A DNA stretch of 64,000 nucleotides from Euzebyales bacterium (GCA_013695145.1 JACDBB010000172.1:1-64000); one strand, 5' to 3'. Shown: positions 42,833 through 52,186, numbered from the stretch's first letter. The notes: generated by a model from the sequence alone, not told the origin. Numbers and translations: made by a program.

Positions 42833-42867
42833 CAGCGCCCGCCGGCACCAGGTGCGGGCGGGCGCTG
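42833..42867 (-). terminator. Strong hairpin downstream of the HU gene
   Basis: CAGCGCCCGCC and GGCGGGCGCTG arms plus inner GCACC / GGTGC with a single A apex and one G-G mismatch; 24 bases after the HU stop. Confidence 0.7.
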
Positions 42868-42890
42868 AGCGTGAGGAGTGCGGAGCTGAG

Positions 42891-43163
42891 CTACCGCACG
42901 GCGTCCTTGAGGCCCTTGCCCGCCTTGAAGGCCGGAGCCTTCGACGCCGGGACCTGCATGGTCGCGCCGGTCTGCGGGTTGCGGCCCGTGCGGGCCGCCC
43001 GCTCGCGGACCTCGAAGCTGCCGAAGCCCGTGATCGCCACCTTCTCACCGGCGCGCAGCGCGTCGGAGATCGTCGATACGACAGCATCGACGGCTCGGCC
43101 CGCGTCGGCCTTGGTCAGCTCAGCGCCGTCGGCGACGGAGTCGATCAGCTCCTGCTTGTTCAT
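42891..43163 (-). CDS. hup: DNA-binding protein HU
   Basis: 90 aa, the short HU form without a mycobacterial-type basic tail. [11 protein letters not shown] start, [25 protein letters not shown] with the beta-arm Pro region, and [11 protein letters not shown] end. Nucleoid-associated, bends DNA as a dimer. GAAAGG precedes the ATG. Confidence 0.95.
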   Translation of the reverse strand: MNKQELIDSVADGAELTKADAGRAVDAVVSTISDALRAGEKVAITGFGSFEVRERAARTGRNPQTGATMQVPASKAPAFKAGKGLKDAVR

Positions 43164-44139
43164 GGTGGTCTGCCTTTCGGGTCGGAGACTCGGTATATCG
43201 GCACCCAGTGCGCCGGCTTCCCGGCAGCCTCGACCGTCTACGGGGAAGGGACGGCCTCGGCGTTCCCAGCTGGTCGTCCGATCCATCGCCGAACGACGCG
43301 TCGCCGAGTCTTCAAAGGGGCGCGACGACGGGCTACGCTGCACGGTTCGCCGCGCCATTGCAAGGATCCGGCGCGTCCGGTCGGCCGAGTAACCCGCGGC
43401 GAGCGCCTGCACGAGTGGTGCCCACGGCGCCGCACCGGGCGGCGGCGGCAGGTGTCCCGCGCCAGCGGATGGCGCCGCCGCCTGCCCGTGCCTGCACCTG
43501 GTGGACCGCGGGGCGCTCGTCGGCTGCGCGGCCGGAGCTCGTCCCTCCCGCTGAACCGGGAGGGACCGAATCCCGACCGTCAGGCACCGGGCCCGCCGCC
43601 GCCGCCAGCAACCGCCGGGCACTGCTGGGTCGCCCGTGCCGGGTGCGGCATGCGGCGGCCGTGACCCGCCCCTCGGCGTCGGCCAGGAGCCGCGAGAACT
43701 TGGCCCTGACCAGCGCGAATGCCGCCGTCACGAGCGTCGTCTCTCCCCGCCCGCACGATGTCGGTGTTCCGCCAGCCCAGCCGTGGCGCTACCGTCCATG
43801 CGCCAACACACGCGTGCGCCCCACCCGGAGACACGGCGCGAACTCGCACCGGGCGGCCCTCATGAGGCCACCGTGCGCGGCGGCCGACCGTGTCCTCGCT
43901 CAGGGCACATCGGCATGCGCGGCCCGAGCGCGCGCAGCCGCGCAGCCGCGCGCCACGGGTAGCCAAGGTTGCGCGGTGGTACCGGCTACCCGGGCGGCCG
44001 AACCCCGCGCACACGGCCACCGAACCAGCCGTGATGCCCCGCGTTCACGCGTGCGCTGGCCGCACGTGCTACTGGTTCTGCCCCAGGTGGCGGAGCGTGC
44101 CGGCGATGTCGTCGGGCACTCTGTCCGCCGGGATGCCGC
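43164..44139. other. Nearly 1 kb without a convincing gene
   Basis: Open frames exist on both strands but none has a Shine-Dalgarno, a conserved motif or typical composition. A TATACC box near 43192 (minus strand) may serve hup. Two clear hairpins are present: GTCCCTCCCG / CGGGAGGGAC at 43541-43566, and CGGGTAGCC / GGCTACCCG at 43956-43992. Short GCAGCCGC repeats lie near 43935. Confidence 0.5.
43541..43566. terminator. Perfect 10-bp hairpin
   Basis: GTCCCTCCCG and CGGGAGGGAC around a CTGAAC loop, in DNA without a gene. Could terminate an unseen transcript. Confidence 0.4.
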
Positions 44140-45228
44140 CTACCCGGCCGCGTCGGCCACCGCCGCGGCCAGCCGCTCGACGCCCTCGGCGATCTGTTCG
44201 GGAGTGGCGGCGGAGAACGCGAGTCGGATGGCGTCGCGGCCGGGGGTCGCACCGTCGCCCGTGGGCACGAAGAAGTCCGTGCCGGGCACGAACGTGACGT
44301 CCCTACGGGCAGCGGCCGCTCCGAGCGTGGCCGCGTCGACGCCGGCTGGCAGCCGCAGCCACAGGAAGTAGCCGCCCTCCGGTCGCACGTAGGAGGCGTC
44401 GGGAAGGTGCAGGTCCAGCGCGTCGCACAGCGCGGCGAGCCGAGCCGCCAGGGCCTCGCGGGCCGCCGCCACACCCACCTCGAACGTGCCCCGCTCCAGC
44501 AGGTCCGCGCAGATCGCCTGCGGCAGGAACGACGGTGAGATGTAGGTGTTGGTGGCCAGCTGGGACAGCTCGCCGGCCAGCGAGTCGGGCACGATCAGGT
44601 AGCCGACGCGCAGGCCCGGCGCGACGGTCTTGGTGAACGACGTCGACCAGATGACCCGCTCCGGGGCGCTGGCGCGGAGCGTGGCGACGTCGGTGCCGGC
44701 GTAACGCAGCAGCGAGTACGGGTCGTCTTCGAACACGAGCACCTCTCGCTCCTCGGCCCAGGCGACCACACGCTCCCGCTTGGCGGCCGACAGCGTGCAC
44801 CCGGCGGGGTTCTGGAAGGTCGGGATCACATACAGCAGCGCGGGGGGCGCCAGCGCGGCCAGCGTGTCCACATCGAGGCCGTCGGCCTCCAGCGGCACCG
44901 CGTCGATGCGGTAGCCGCGGTCGCGGAAGTTCAGCAGCGAGCGGTCGTAGGTGGGCGCCTCGACCGCGACGTGCGCGCGGCGCTGGCGCGCAAGGAGCTC
45001 AGCGACGAAGGCGACGCCTTGCAGCGACCCGTTGGTGACGATGATCCGGTCGGGCGGGACCCTGTGCCGGGCAGCCAGCTGGTCTCGCAGCGCTGGGTAC
45101 CCGCCGGAAGGACCGTAGGAAAGCACCCGGTGCGCGTCCGAGGCCAGCACCCGCTCCGCGGCGTCGCGGACCGCCGCCACCGGCAGCAAGTCGGCGCTCG
45201 GCGCTCCGCGGGCGAACGAGATCAGCAT
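44140..45228 (-). CDS. PLP-dependent aminotransferase, class I/II (2-aminoadipate type)
   Basis: 362 aa from ATG 45228. LSYGPSGGYPALRDQLA, PTFQNPAGCTLS, FEDDPYSLLRY and the PLP lysine in STSFTKTVAPGLRVGYL are typical of the LysN/MocR-type fold. The frame stays open upstream and reads DSNVDLDRWTHD, part of the family N-terminus, but then only the shadow of a phosphotransferase fragment with no usual start codon. The original start may therefore have been lost by a rearrangement. Confidence 0.8.
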   Translation of the reverse strand: MLISFARGAPSADLLPVAAVRDAAERVLASDAHRVLSYGPSGGYPALRDQLAARHRVPPDRIIVTNGSLQGVAFVAELLARQRRAHVAVEAPTYDRSLLNFRDRGYRIDAVPLEADGLDVDTLAALAPPALLYVIPTFQNPAGCTLSAAKRERVVAWAEEREVLVFEDDPYSLLRYAGTDVATLRASAPERVIWSTSFTKTVAPGLRVGYLIVPDSLAGELSQLATNTYISPSFLPQAICADLLERGTFEVGVAAAREALAARLAALCDALDLHLPDASYVRPEGGYFLWLRLPAGVDAATLGAAAARRDVTFVPGTDFFVPTGDGATPGRDAIRLAFSAATPEQIAEGVERLAAAVADAAG

Positions 45229-45229
45229 G

Positions 45230-45448
45230 TCATGGGTCCAACGGTCGAGGTCGACATTCGAATCCAGCAGGGCGAGCCGTGGCGCGGTCTCGCTCGTCGA
45301 GGTGGACGATACCCGCCAGCCTCGGGGACTCGGGGCCGCCGCGGCACCCGGCCGGTGCGCCGTCCCCACCCTCGACGTGCCTGTCCAGCCAGGCGGCCAG
45401 CCGACCCGGGGAGACCAGCTCGTCGATTTCGACGTGGTGCATGCGCAT
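45230..45448 (-). pseudogene. Aminoglycoside-phosphotransferase-like N-terminal fragment
   Basis: From ATG 45448, EIDELVSPGRLAAWLDRHVEGGDG resembles the start of APH-type kinases linked to acyl-CoA dehydrogenases. Similarity ends after about 35 codons, where the aminotransferase begins in another frame. The kinase core is absent. Confidence 0.4.
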
Positions 45449-45493
45449 CCTGTAGACCTACTGATCGCGGTCAACCGAAGTGCGGAGGTCGGA

Positions 45494-46123
45494 GTGGGTC
45501 AAGCGGTGGGCACGCGGGCCGGCGTCAGAGCGCAGGGCCGCGGTGAACGCACCAAGACCGCGCTGTGCGACGCGGCGCTCGACCTGTTCGCCGCCAAGGG
45601 CGTCGAGCGCACGTCCGTCGACGAGATCACCGCGGCCGCCGCTGTCGCCAAGGGCACCTTCTACGTCCACTTCCAGCGCAAGCAGGACGTGCTGCTCGAG
45701 CGCGGCGCGCAGCTCGTGGTCGAGCTGCAGTCGGCGAGGTCAGGCGGAGCCGCGGCCCCGACGTCCGCGCTGCGCTCGCTGGCCGCCGACTTCGCGGCGC
45801 TGAATGAGGCGGGACCGCGGCCGGTGATGGGCCGCATGGTGCGCGAGATCGTCGGCAACCGGGAGGACTGGCTGCGCGTGCTGGCCGACCGGCCCACCCT
45901 GTCCGCGGTGATCCAGCCGATCATCGAGGCAGGGCAGGCGGCTGGCCGTATACGCGCTGACCAGTCCCCGCAGCGCCTGGCGCAGGCGCTGACCATCCTG
46001 TGGCTCGACAACGTCATCGGCTGGGCGGAGCGAGGAACGGCTCGCCCGCTCGGCGTAGACCTCGCCCGCGCGACCGATCTCTTCTGCGGCGGCGCGCTCG
46101 CGGGCACCGCGGTCGTGGCGTGA
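45494..46123 (+). CDS. TetR-family transcriptional regulator
   Basis: 209 aa. HTH in LFAAKGVERTSVDEITAAAAVAKGTFYVHF; C-terminal helical ligand domain. The GTG at 45494 follows GGAGG by 5 bases; the stop overlaps the next start (GTGA). Divergent from the aminotransferase, so it may regulate it and the HAD gene. The last 25 codons are duplicated at 48621. Confidence 0.88.
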   Translation: MGQAVGTRAGVRAQGRGERTKTALCDAALDLFAAKGVERTSVDEITAAAAVAKGTFYVHFQRKQDVLLERGAQLVVELQSARSGGAAAPTSALRSLAADFAALNEAGPRPVMGRMVREIVGNREDWLRVLADRPTLSAVIQPIIEAGQAAGRIRADQSPQRLAQALTILWLDNVIGWAERGTARPLGVDLARATDLFCGGALAGTAVVA

Positions 46124-46776
46124 CCGCGGCGCGGTGGGTGTGCCTCGACGTCGGCGAGACGCTCATCGACGAGACGCGGATGTGGTCGACCTGGGCAGAT
46201 GAGCTGGGGGTCTCCCGGCTGACGCTCATGGCCGCGCTGGGCGGCGCGATCGCCACAGGCGGCGACCACCAGGAGGTCTTCGCGCTGCTGGGCGTGCGGG
46301 ACTGGGCCGTCGCCGAGCCGGCGGTGCAGCGAGCCTACGGAAGGTTCGCGCCAGGGGACCTGTACCCCGACGCGCTGCCGACACTGGACGCGCTGCGGGC
46401 GGCCGGGTTCCGCGTCGCGATCATGGGCAACCAGCCGGCCAGCCGCGAGGCGGAGCTGCGCGCGCTGGGCGTAAAGGCCGAGGTCATGGCGATGAGCGAC
46501 CAGATGGGCGTCGGCAAGCCCGACCCGGCGTTCTTCGCCGCCGCCCTGCGACTCATGGGTGATGCGCCGCCCGGCAGGGTGGCCTACGTCGGCGACCGGG
46601 TCGACAACGACGTCGTGCCCGCCGCGGAGGCGGGCATGCGCGCGGTGTGGCTGCGCCGAGGGCCGTGGGGGATCCTGCAGGCAGACACCGATGGCCGCGC
46701 CGCGCTGGTCCTCGACCGGCTCGCGGACCTGCCCGGCGCGCTCGTGCGTTCCCGCGCTGAGCGGCGGGGCGGATGA
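46120..46776 (+). CDS. HAD-superfamily hydrolase
   Basis: 218 aa. Motif I LDVGETLID (second Asp replaced by Gly, as in some subfamily IA members), motif II in AIMGNQPAS, motif III Lys in VGKPDPAFF, motif IV in YVGDRVDNDVVPA. Coupled to the tetR stop. Its first 35 codons are duplicated at 48.7 kb. Confidence 0.87.
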   Translation: MTAARWVCLDVGETLIDETRMWSTWADELGVSRLTLMAALGGAIATGGDHQEVFALLGVRDWAVAEPAVQRAYGRFAPGDLYPDALPTLDALRAAGFRVAIMGNQPASREAELRALGVKAEVMAMSDQMGVGKPDPAFFAAALRLMGDAPPGRVAYVGDRVDNDVVPAAEAGMRAVWLRRGPWGILQADTDGRAALVLDRLADLPGALVRSRAERRGG

Positions 46777-46902
46777 ACACGACCACCCGCGCCCGGGGAG
46801 GCCCGCGACGCCCAGGACGCCATCCAAGCTATTTCAAGCGCCACTGCCGGCTGCGGGTGGAGGGACGGCCCCTCACAGAGCGTCGTCGACTCGTTGCGGT
46901 TC

Positions 46903-47733
46903 TCAACCGTCCGCGTTGGATACCACTGCCGCCCCCCTGCGTGGGTAGCGCTCGGCGTAGACGGTAGGAGACTCGCCGACCATCGCCGTGAAGTCACGGA
47001 TGAAGTGGGCCTGATCGGCGTAGCCGAGGTCGGCGGCGAGCCCTGCCCAGTCGATGGCCTCCCCCGTCGCCATCCGGTCGGTCACCTCCCTCAGGCGGTA
47101 GCGGCGGATCACCCACTTCGGCCCGACGCCGACGTAGTCGGCGAAGAGCCGCTGCAGCCGCCGGACGCCCATGCCGAGATCGGCCGCCAGCGCATCGGTC
47201 CTGGTGATCCCCCGATCGTCGGCGATGCGGGCGACGATGTCGGCGACCGCCTCCGCCGTCGGGTCGCGCTCAGGCAGGTTCGCGCACAGGAATTCCTCGA
47301 CGATCCCGCGCATCTCGGCGGGGTCGCTGGCCGACGCCATCGGGACCTCGGGCATCTCCACGCCGAAGACCTCGCTCGCGCTGACGGATCGATCGGTGAT
47401 CATCGACACCGGCCTGCGCAGGAACGGGCGGAACCCACCTGGGCGGAAGGCCACCCCGAAGACGCGTCCACGCTCCTCGAGTGTGCGGAGCACGTGCCCG
47501 CGGGCCACGCCGTGGATCCGCGCGACGCCGTTGACGAACGACAGGTGCACGTTCGGGTACGGGACGATCAGCTGCCGGTACGGCGGCTCCCCTGACAGGT
47601 CCCAGGCCACACTCCAGTACCGGGCCACGAAGGGGGCGAGCCGGGGCCCCGGCTCATGGTAGGCGTGGCGCTGAAAGTCTGTCCAGGCACCTCGAAGCCC
47701 CCGGACATCCCGTTCGTCAGCGAGCCTCACCAC
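46903..47733 (-). CDS. AraC-family transcriptional regulator
   Basis: 276 aa. N-terminal DUF6597-like sensing part (VARYWSVAWDLSGEPPYRQLIVPYPNVHLSF), C-terminal double HTH with MGVRRLQRLFADYVGVGPKWV and LGYADQAHFIRDFTAMVGESP. Divergent from the TIGR03086 gene it probably controls. The 126 bases before it (46777-46902) hold nothing recognisable. Confidence 0.88.
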   Translation of the reverse strand: MVRLADERDVRGLRGAWTDFQRHAYHEPGPRLAPFVARYWSVAWDLSGEPPYRQLIVPYPNVHLSFVNGVARIHGVARGHVLRTLEERGRVFGVAFRPGGFRPFLRRPVSMITDRSVSASEVFGVEMPEVPMASASDPAEMRGIVEEFLCANLPERDPTAEAVADIVARIADDRGITRTDALAADLGMGVRRLQRLFADYVGVGPKWVIRRYRLREVTDRMATGEAIDWAGLAADLGYADQAHFIRDFTAMVGESPTVYAERYPRRGAAVVSNADG

Positions 47734-47842
47734 GGCGCGAGTGTAGGCCGTCGCGATTGTTCAATACACGGCTGCGGCGAAGCGGCGACCGTGATACCGA
47801 CCGGTGCGCCGATCGACCACTGAAGGACATGGGAGGGACATC

Positions 47843-48424
47843 ATGCAGGGCCACACGCTCGTCGCCGCAGCTGCCGCGCCCACCGAGAACGTCGTTCGAC
47901 GCATCAGAGTGGACCAGCTCAACGCGCCGACCCCGTGCAGCGAGTTCGCCGTGCGCGACCTCGTCAACCACCTGCTCTTCTGGGGTCCCGCCCTCGAGGG
48001 GGCGGGTCGAAAGGAGCCTGTGGCCCCGACGGGTCCCGACGAGCGCAGCGTCGACCTCAGCCGGGACGACTGGGCCGCGGCGCTGGAGTCGCAGATCGAC
48101 CGGATCGTCGAGGCCTGGGGCGACCAGCGAGCCTGGGAGGGGACCACCCGTTTCGGCAGCCCGGAGGAGGTGCCGGCCTCGATGATCGGCGGCATGGCTT
48201 GCACGGAGCTCGTCCTGCACGGCTGGGACCTTGCCCGCGCGACCGGCCAAGAACCCGACTGGGGCGAGGAGGTCGCCGCGTTCGTCGACCGCGAACTGAC
48301 CCGAACCGCCGCGCAAGGCAGGGAGATGGGCATCTATGGACCGGCGGTCGCGGTCCCGGACACGGCCACCACGCTGGAGCGTGCGCTGGGCCTCAGCGGC
48401 CGTGACCCGCGGCGGGCCCCATAG
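47843..48424 (+). CDS. TIGR03086-type DinB-fold (mycothiol-related) protein
   Basis: 193 aa. TPCSEFAVRDLVNHLLFWG and CTELVLHGWDLARATGQ give the metal-binding His positions of this family. GGGAGGG 5 bases before the ATG. Enzymatic role unknown; likely a small-thiol-dependent isomerase or hydrolase relative. Confidence 0.85.
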   Translation: MQGHTLVAAAAAPTENVVRRIRVDQLNAPTPCSEFAVRDLVNHLLFWGPALEGAGRKEPVAPTGPDERSVDLSRDDWAAALESQIDRIVEAWGDQRAWEGTTRFGSPEEVPASMIGGMACTELVLHGWDLARATGQEPDWGEEVAAFVDRELTRTAAQGREMGIYGPAVAVPDTATTLERALGLSGRDPRRAP

Positions 48425-48484
48425 CATCCTCGTTCTCGCCCCACCCGGCGGCTGGGAACCCCCGACGCGCCGGCGTGGCTCACC

Positions 48485-48589
48485 GGCCGATCGGCACCGT
48501 GAGCGCCACCGCGAGGTCGACGTCGCTGCCAGGGTGCGCCGACGCGGTCGCGACCGAGCCGAACAGGCAGCAGAACGAGACTTGGGGCT
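48485..48589 (-). pseudogene. Copied fragment of mntA
   Basis: 105 bases align without gaps to 54560-54664 with two differences. On the minus strand it reads the nucleotidyltransferase core CYLFGSVATASAHPGSDVDL. The next 33 bases (48589-48621) copy 54794-54826, the region upstream of mntA. Confidence 0.85.
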
Positions 48590-48620
48590 TGTGGCGCGAC
48601 CTCAGGCGAGCGCACCTACG

Positions 48621-48808
48621 CCCGCTCGCGCAGACCTCGCCCGCGCGACCGATCTCTTCTGCGGCGGCGCGCTCGTGGACACCGCGGTCGTGGCGTGACA
48701 GCGGTGCGGTGGGTGTGCCTCGACGTCGGCGAGACGCTCATCGACGAGACGTGGATGTGGTCGACGTGGGCAGACGAACTGGGGGGCTCCCGGCTGGCGC
48801 TCATGGCC
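48621..48808 (+). pseudogene. Copied fragment of the tetR-HAD junction
   Basis: About 187 bases match 46045-46233 with roughly a dozen differences and one single-base gap. It contains the tetR end (ATDLFCGGALVDTAVVA) and the HAD start (VCLDVGETLIDE). Confidence 0.85.
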
Positions 48809-48954
48809 TTGAGCAGGTCGCGGCCATCCAGTGCGGCATCCTCCTGATCGATGACGCCTTGGCCGCACGCCTGGCGAGGGCCACGGGGTTCCGCAACGTC
48901 CTCGCGCACGGTCAGATCGAGAGCGACGATGACCTCGTGGTGGGCACGCCTTGA
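48809..48954 (+). pseudogene. HepT-like HEPN toxin fragment
   Basis: Starts abruptly after the HAD fragment. GLEQVAAIQCGILLIDDALAARLARATG then FRNVLAHGQI matches the C-terminal half of DUF86 HEPN proteins with the R-x4-H catalytic core; the Tyr of RX4HXY is Gln. Confidence 0.65.
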
Positions 48955-49030
48955 CGATCTCAACGACCTGTCCGTGGTCAGGACGGCGGCCCAACGGGTG
49001 CGGTCCAGAGGAGAGAGAGAGCGGAACCGT

Positions 49031-49445
49031 TCAAAGGCCCTGTCCGTGGGGGACGACCTCCCGTCCTGGGTGCAGCACCATGCCCCCGGCAAACTGGTGG
49101 TCGGCGGCCTCGGCAAGGGCTCGCAGGCCGCTGAAGTCGGCGCTGCGGATCGTCATGCTGGCTTTCACCTCGATGCCGAGCACCCGTCCCCGCCGGTCCT
49201 GCAGGACGACATCGACCTCCTTCTGGTCGTAGGTGCGGAAATGATGAAGTGCGACCTGGAGGCCCAAACCCGTCGATGAGCCGACTAGTTCGTCAGGTAG
49301 CGACGGAGGGTGGGTGCCGAGACCTCCAGGTCACTCGCCAGCCGCGACGCGTTGAGCAGCCCGGTGTGCTGCGCCGCGGCAAGGCGCATCAGCGTGGGGA
49401 TCTCGGTCAGCGGCTCGATGGGGCTGCGATCGGCGACCTCGAACC
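49031..49445 (-). pseudogene. DUF4143 AAA-family ATPase, C-terminal remnants
   Basis: Minus frames read LTEIPTLMRLAAAQHTGLLNASRLASDLEVSAPTLRRYL (winged-helix region) ending in a stop, then VALHHFRTYDQKEVDVVLQDRRGRVLGIEVKAS (nuclease-like C-terminus). The ATPase half and the connecting residues are gone. Confidence 0.7.
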
Positions 49446-49476
49446 GGGGATGGCAGCCGACGGCGCCGGGACATCA

Positions 49477-49848
49477 TCAGGTCGATACGGTCGACCTCGG
49501 CGGCGGCGCTGCGCAACCCAGGAGTGCGAGCACCCGCTCGACGTTGAACGCGCTGGCGCCACCGACCTCGGCGCCAGGACGGCGGGTCGCATCGGCGAGC
49601 ACGCTGGCGACCCGGGCGCGACCCGCCTCGTCGCGTGCGATCTCGAGCGGCACGGCGCCGTCGAGCAGCGCCGCGGGCGCCCGGACCCACGCGCGCTCGG
49701 CGTCGATGATCCGCTCCCGCAACGCGTGGCGAGCCGGGGGCGGGCCCCAGGCCGCGGACCGGCTGCACATGAATGGCGGCCAGTCGAGGGCCGCGTCGGT
49801 GACCGGTCCGCTTGAGTGCCCCGAGCCAACCCAGGCGATGTCAGTCAC
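49477..49848 (-). CDS. Unrecognised reading frame, probably a remnant
   Basis: 123 codons with ALRERIIDAERAWVRAPAALLDG and RVASVLADATRRPGAEVGG. No family recognised and no good ribosome-binding site. It abuts the DUF4143 remnant and may be another fragment. Confidence 0.3.
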   Translation of the reverse strand: MTDIAWVGSGHSSGPVTDAALDWPPFMCSRSAAWGPPPARHALRERIIDAERAWVRAPAALLDGAVPLEIARDEAGRARVASVLADATRRPGAEVGGASAFNVERVLALLGCAAPPPRSTVST

Positions 49849-49986
49849 CTAGCCGACCTGCATGCCGTTGTGATCGTATAAGCGTTTCGGGCGGGTTAGG
49901 ACCCGTCACGGATAACATCTGCGTAGTGGGAGGCGTGCCGCCCGACCCTGCGGTTGGCTGTGGCGTAGGGATGTCGCAGGCCGACC

Positions 49987-50200
49987 GTGATCGGCGTCCT
50001 CGTCGTTGACGACCAAGACCTGATACGGGTAGGGCTGCAGACCCTCATCGACGACGATGACGGCATGACCCTGGTGGGCGGGGCCTACAGCGGCGCCTCG
50101 GCGGTGGCCGCGACGACGCGCGAGTCCTGACGTCGTCCTCATGGACATCCGCATGCCCGGCATGGACGGCCTGGCGAGGTCGCGCAGCGTCTGGGACTAC
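49987..50200 (+). pseudogene. Response-regulator receiver-domain fragment
   Basis: GTG 49987 reads VIGVLVVDDQDLIRVGLQTLIDD with the acidic pair, then a stop; one base of frame change gives PDVVLMDIRMPGMDGL with the phospho-acceptor Asp. The rest of the protein is replaced by the MBL gene region. Confidence 0.75.
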
Positions 50201-50221
50201 TCACTCCTACAAGGACGTGCA

Positions 50222-51073
50222 ATGTCGCTCACGGTCCACACCCACACGGCCGGTGAGACCGGGCTGCTGGTCAACTCCTACCTGCTGGAGAGCCCCGATG
50301 GGGTGCTCGCGGTCGACACCAGCCTGCTGGTGTCCGACACGCGCGCGTTCAAGGCGCGGCTCGACGCCCTCGGCAAGCCGCTGCTGGGCGCGTTCATCAC
50401 CCACGCGCATCCCGATCACTTCAACGGCGCGGTGGAGCTGGCCGGCGGCGACGACGTGGAGGTCTACGCCACCCCGTCGGTGGCCCAGACCATCCGCGAG
50501 ATCGCCGACGACAAGCTCGCGCAGTGGTCACCGATGTTCGGCGACGAGTGGCCAGCGACCACCTACTACCCCAACAGCGCGATCGCCGACGGCGAGGCGG
50601 TCACGCTCGGGGGCGTCACGGTGCGCGCTCACGAGCTGGGACCCGGCGAGAGCCACGCCGACGCCCACTTCACCGTCACCACCTCCGACGGCGGCGGGCC
50701 GCTTGGCTTCATCGGCGACGTCGCCTTCGACGGCACCCACGCCTACACCGCGGACGGCCACACCGGAGCCTGGCTGGCCAACCTCGAGCGGCTGACCGCC
50801 CAACTGCAGGGGGCGGCGCTGCTCTACCCGGGGCACGGCCAGCCCGGCCAGGTGGAGCTGCTGGCCGCCCAGCGGACCTACCTGCTCGCCTACCGCGAGG
50901 CCGTCCGCGACCTGGCGGACGGCGGCTCCACGCTCAACGACGACGCGCTTGCCGAGGTAGTGCTCATCGAGCGCCCGGTGGGGCGTCGGCGGCCCGCTCG
51001 AGCGGGAAGGTCTGGGCGACATAGACTTCGAACGGCGGCAGATCGTCGGCGTCGGATTCGATCACGCGGTTGA
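50222..51073 (+). CDS. Metallo-beta-lactamase-fold hydrolase, 3' end altered
   Basis: 283 codons. THAHPDHFNGAVEL supplies zinc ligands, LGPGESHADAH and YPGHGQPG the later ones, so the fold is complete to about residue 245. The last 35 residues are the antisense reading of a dehydrogenase remnant, so the native end is missing. AAGGA lies 6 bases before the ATG. Confidence 0.75.
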   Translation: MSLTVHTHTAGETGLLVNSYLLESPDGVLAVDTSLLVSDTRAFKARLDALGKPLLGAFITHAHPDHFNGAVELAGGDDVEVYATPSVAQTIREIADDKLAQWSPMFGDEWPATTYYPNSAIADGEAVTLGGVTVRAHELGPGESHADAHFTVTTSDGGGPLGFIGDVAFDGTHAYTADGHTGAWLANLERLTAQLQGAALLYPGHGQPGQVELLAAQRTYLLAYREAVRDLADGGSTLNDDALAEVVLIERPVGRRRPARAGRSGRHRLRTAADRRRRIRSRG

Positions 51074-51644
51074 ACTCTTGGATCACCTTCGGTCCGGGGT
51101 CGCCGTCGTAGCTGCGCACCTCCACGCCGTCCTGCGCGGCCGGCTCAGGGACACCCTGCGGATACGCGACGCGCCTGCCGTCGCGCATCACGCTGATCAC
51201 CTGCTGGGCCGGCTCGCCCCCGGTGGTCAGGAGGGCCGGGTCGAGCCGTCGGGGGCGAACGCACGGCCGGCCTCCGCGATGTCGTGTGCACGCCCGTCGA
51301 CGACCGCGTCGGCGCCGAGGACCCCCACCGACTCGCCCGCCGCGAGGCCCAGCGTGTCGTCCAGGCCCTGCAGTGCCGTGATCGCGTCGACCGGCATCGC
51401 GCCGGCCTGCTCCACGGGTCAGCTCACCGGGAATCCGGGAGACGTAGCCGGCGTCTGTGACCACGCACTCGGAGTAGAAGCCACCAGGGGGATTCATGTA
51501 GCGGGCCGCGTATACCCGGTCGCCTGCTGCCAGGCCCGTGACGTCCTCGCCGACGGCGGTGACGGTGCCTGCCCCGTCGAAGCCGATGACGTGCGGGAAC
51601 GCAGGCTTGATGTCCATCAAGGGGCGCTTCAACGAGCAGGTCAC
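50964..51644 (-). pseudogene. NAD(P)H:quinone oxidoreductase-like remnant
   Basis: Three pieces in two frames: PHVIGFDGAGTVTAVGEDVTGLAAGDRVYA, AITALQGLDDTLGLAAGESVGVLGADAVVDG, and DLPPFEVYVAQTFPLE. The GroES N-terminus and most of the Rossmann domain are missing. Confidence 0.75.
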
Positions 51645-52186
51645 GGTGCGAGCGGGGATGGGGGGAGGTAGGTGTCAGGCAGCTCGAGAGCTGCGGCGAC
51701 GTTGAGGTACATCCCGCGGGCGAAGAAGTCCGCGACGCGGGCGGCGGGTTCGCCCGTGACGGTCATGATCTCGTCGAACAGCTCGCGGAAGCCAGCGGCC
51801 ACCGCGTCGCGGATTTGGGCATCGCCGGACGCAGCATAGCCCTGCAGTTGGCAGAGGATCTCGGTGCGGTTGCGCAGCAGGTCGCGGTAGGCCAGCCCCA
51901 TCGCGGCGAGCGACTCCTCGCCGCGGCTGTCGCCCGCAGCACAGCGGAAGACCTCGCGGATGTGATCGACGACGTGTCGCTGGCAGGACAGGAACAGCGT
52001 CTTCTTGTCGGCGAACAGCGCGTAGATGTAGGGCTGGGACACGCCGGCACGCCGGGCGATCGCCGCGGTGCTGGCGGCGTGGTAGCCGTGCTCGGCGAAC
52101 TCGTGCACGCCGGCCTGCACGATGTCCTCGCGGCGCTGTCCGGTAGTGAGTCGTCGGCGGGCACGGGGTCCCCTGCCTGCCGTCAC
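51641..52186 (-). CDS. TetR-family transcriptional regulator
   Basis: 181 aa. HTH FAEHGYHAASTAAIARRAGVSQPYIYALF; effector domain with FDEIMTVTGEPAARVADFFARGMYLNVAAAL. The GTG at 52186 overlaps the stop of the DUF1772 gene (GTGA), so they form an operon. An 11-bp palindrome before that operon (52667-52697) is a likely operator. Confidence 0.9.
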   Translation of the reverse strand: MTAGRGPRARRRLTTGQRREDIVQAGVHEFAEHGYHAASTAAIARRAGVSQPYIYALFADKKTLFLSCQRHVVDHIREVFRCAAGDSRGEESLAAMGLAYRDLLRNRTEILCQLQGYAASGDAQIRDAVAAGFRELFDEIMTVTGEPAARVADFFARGMYLNVAAALELPDTYLPPSPLAP

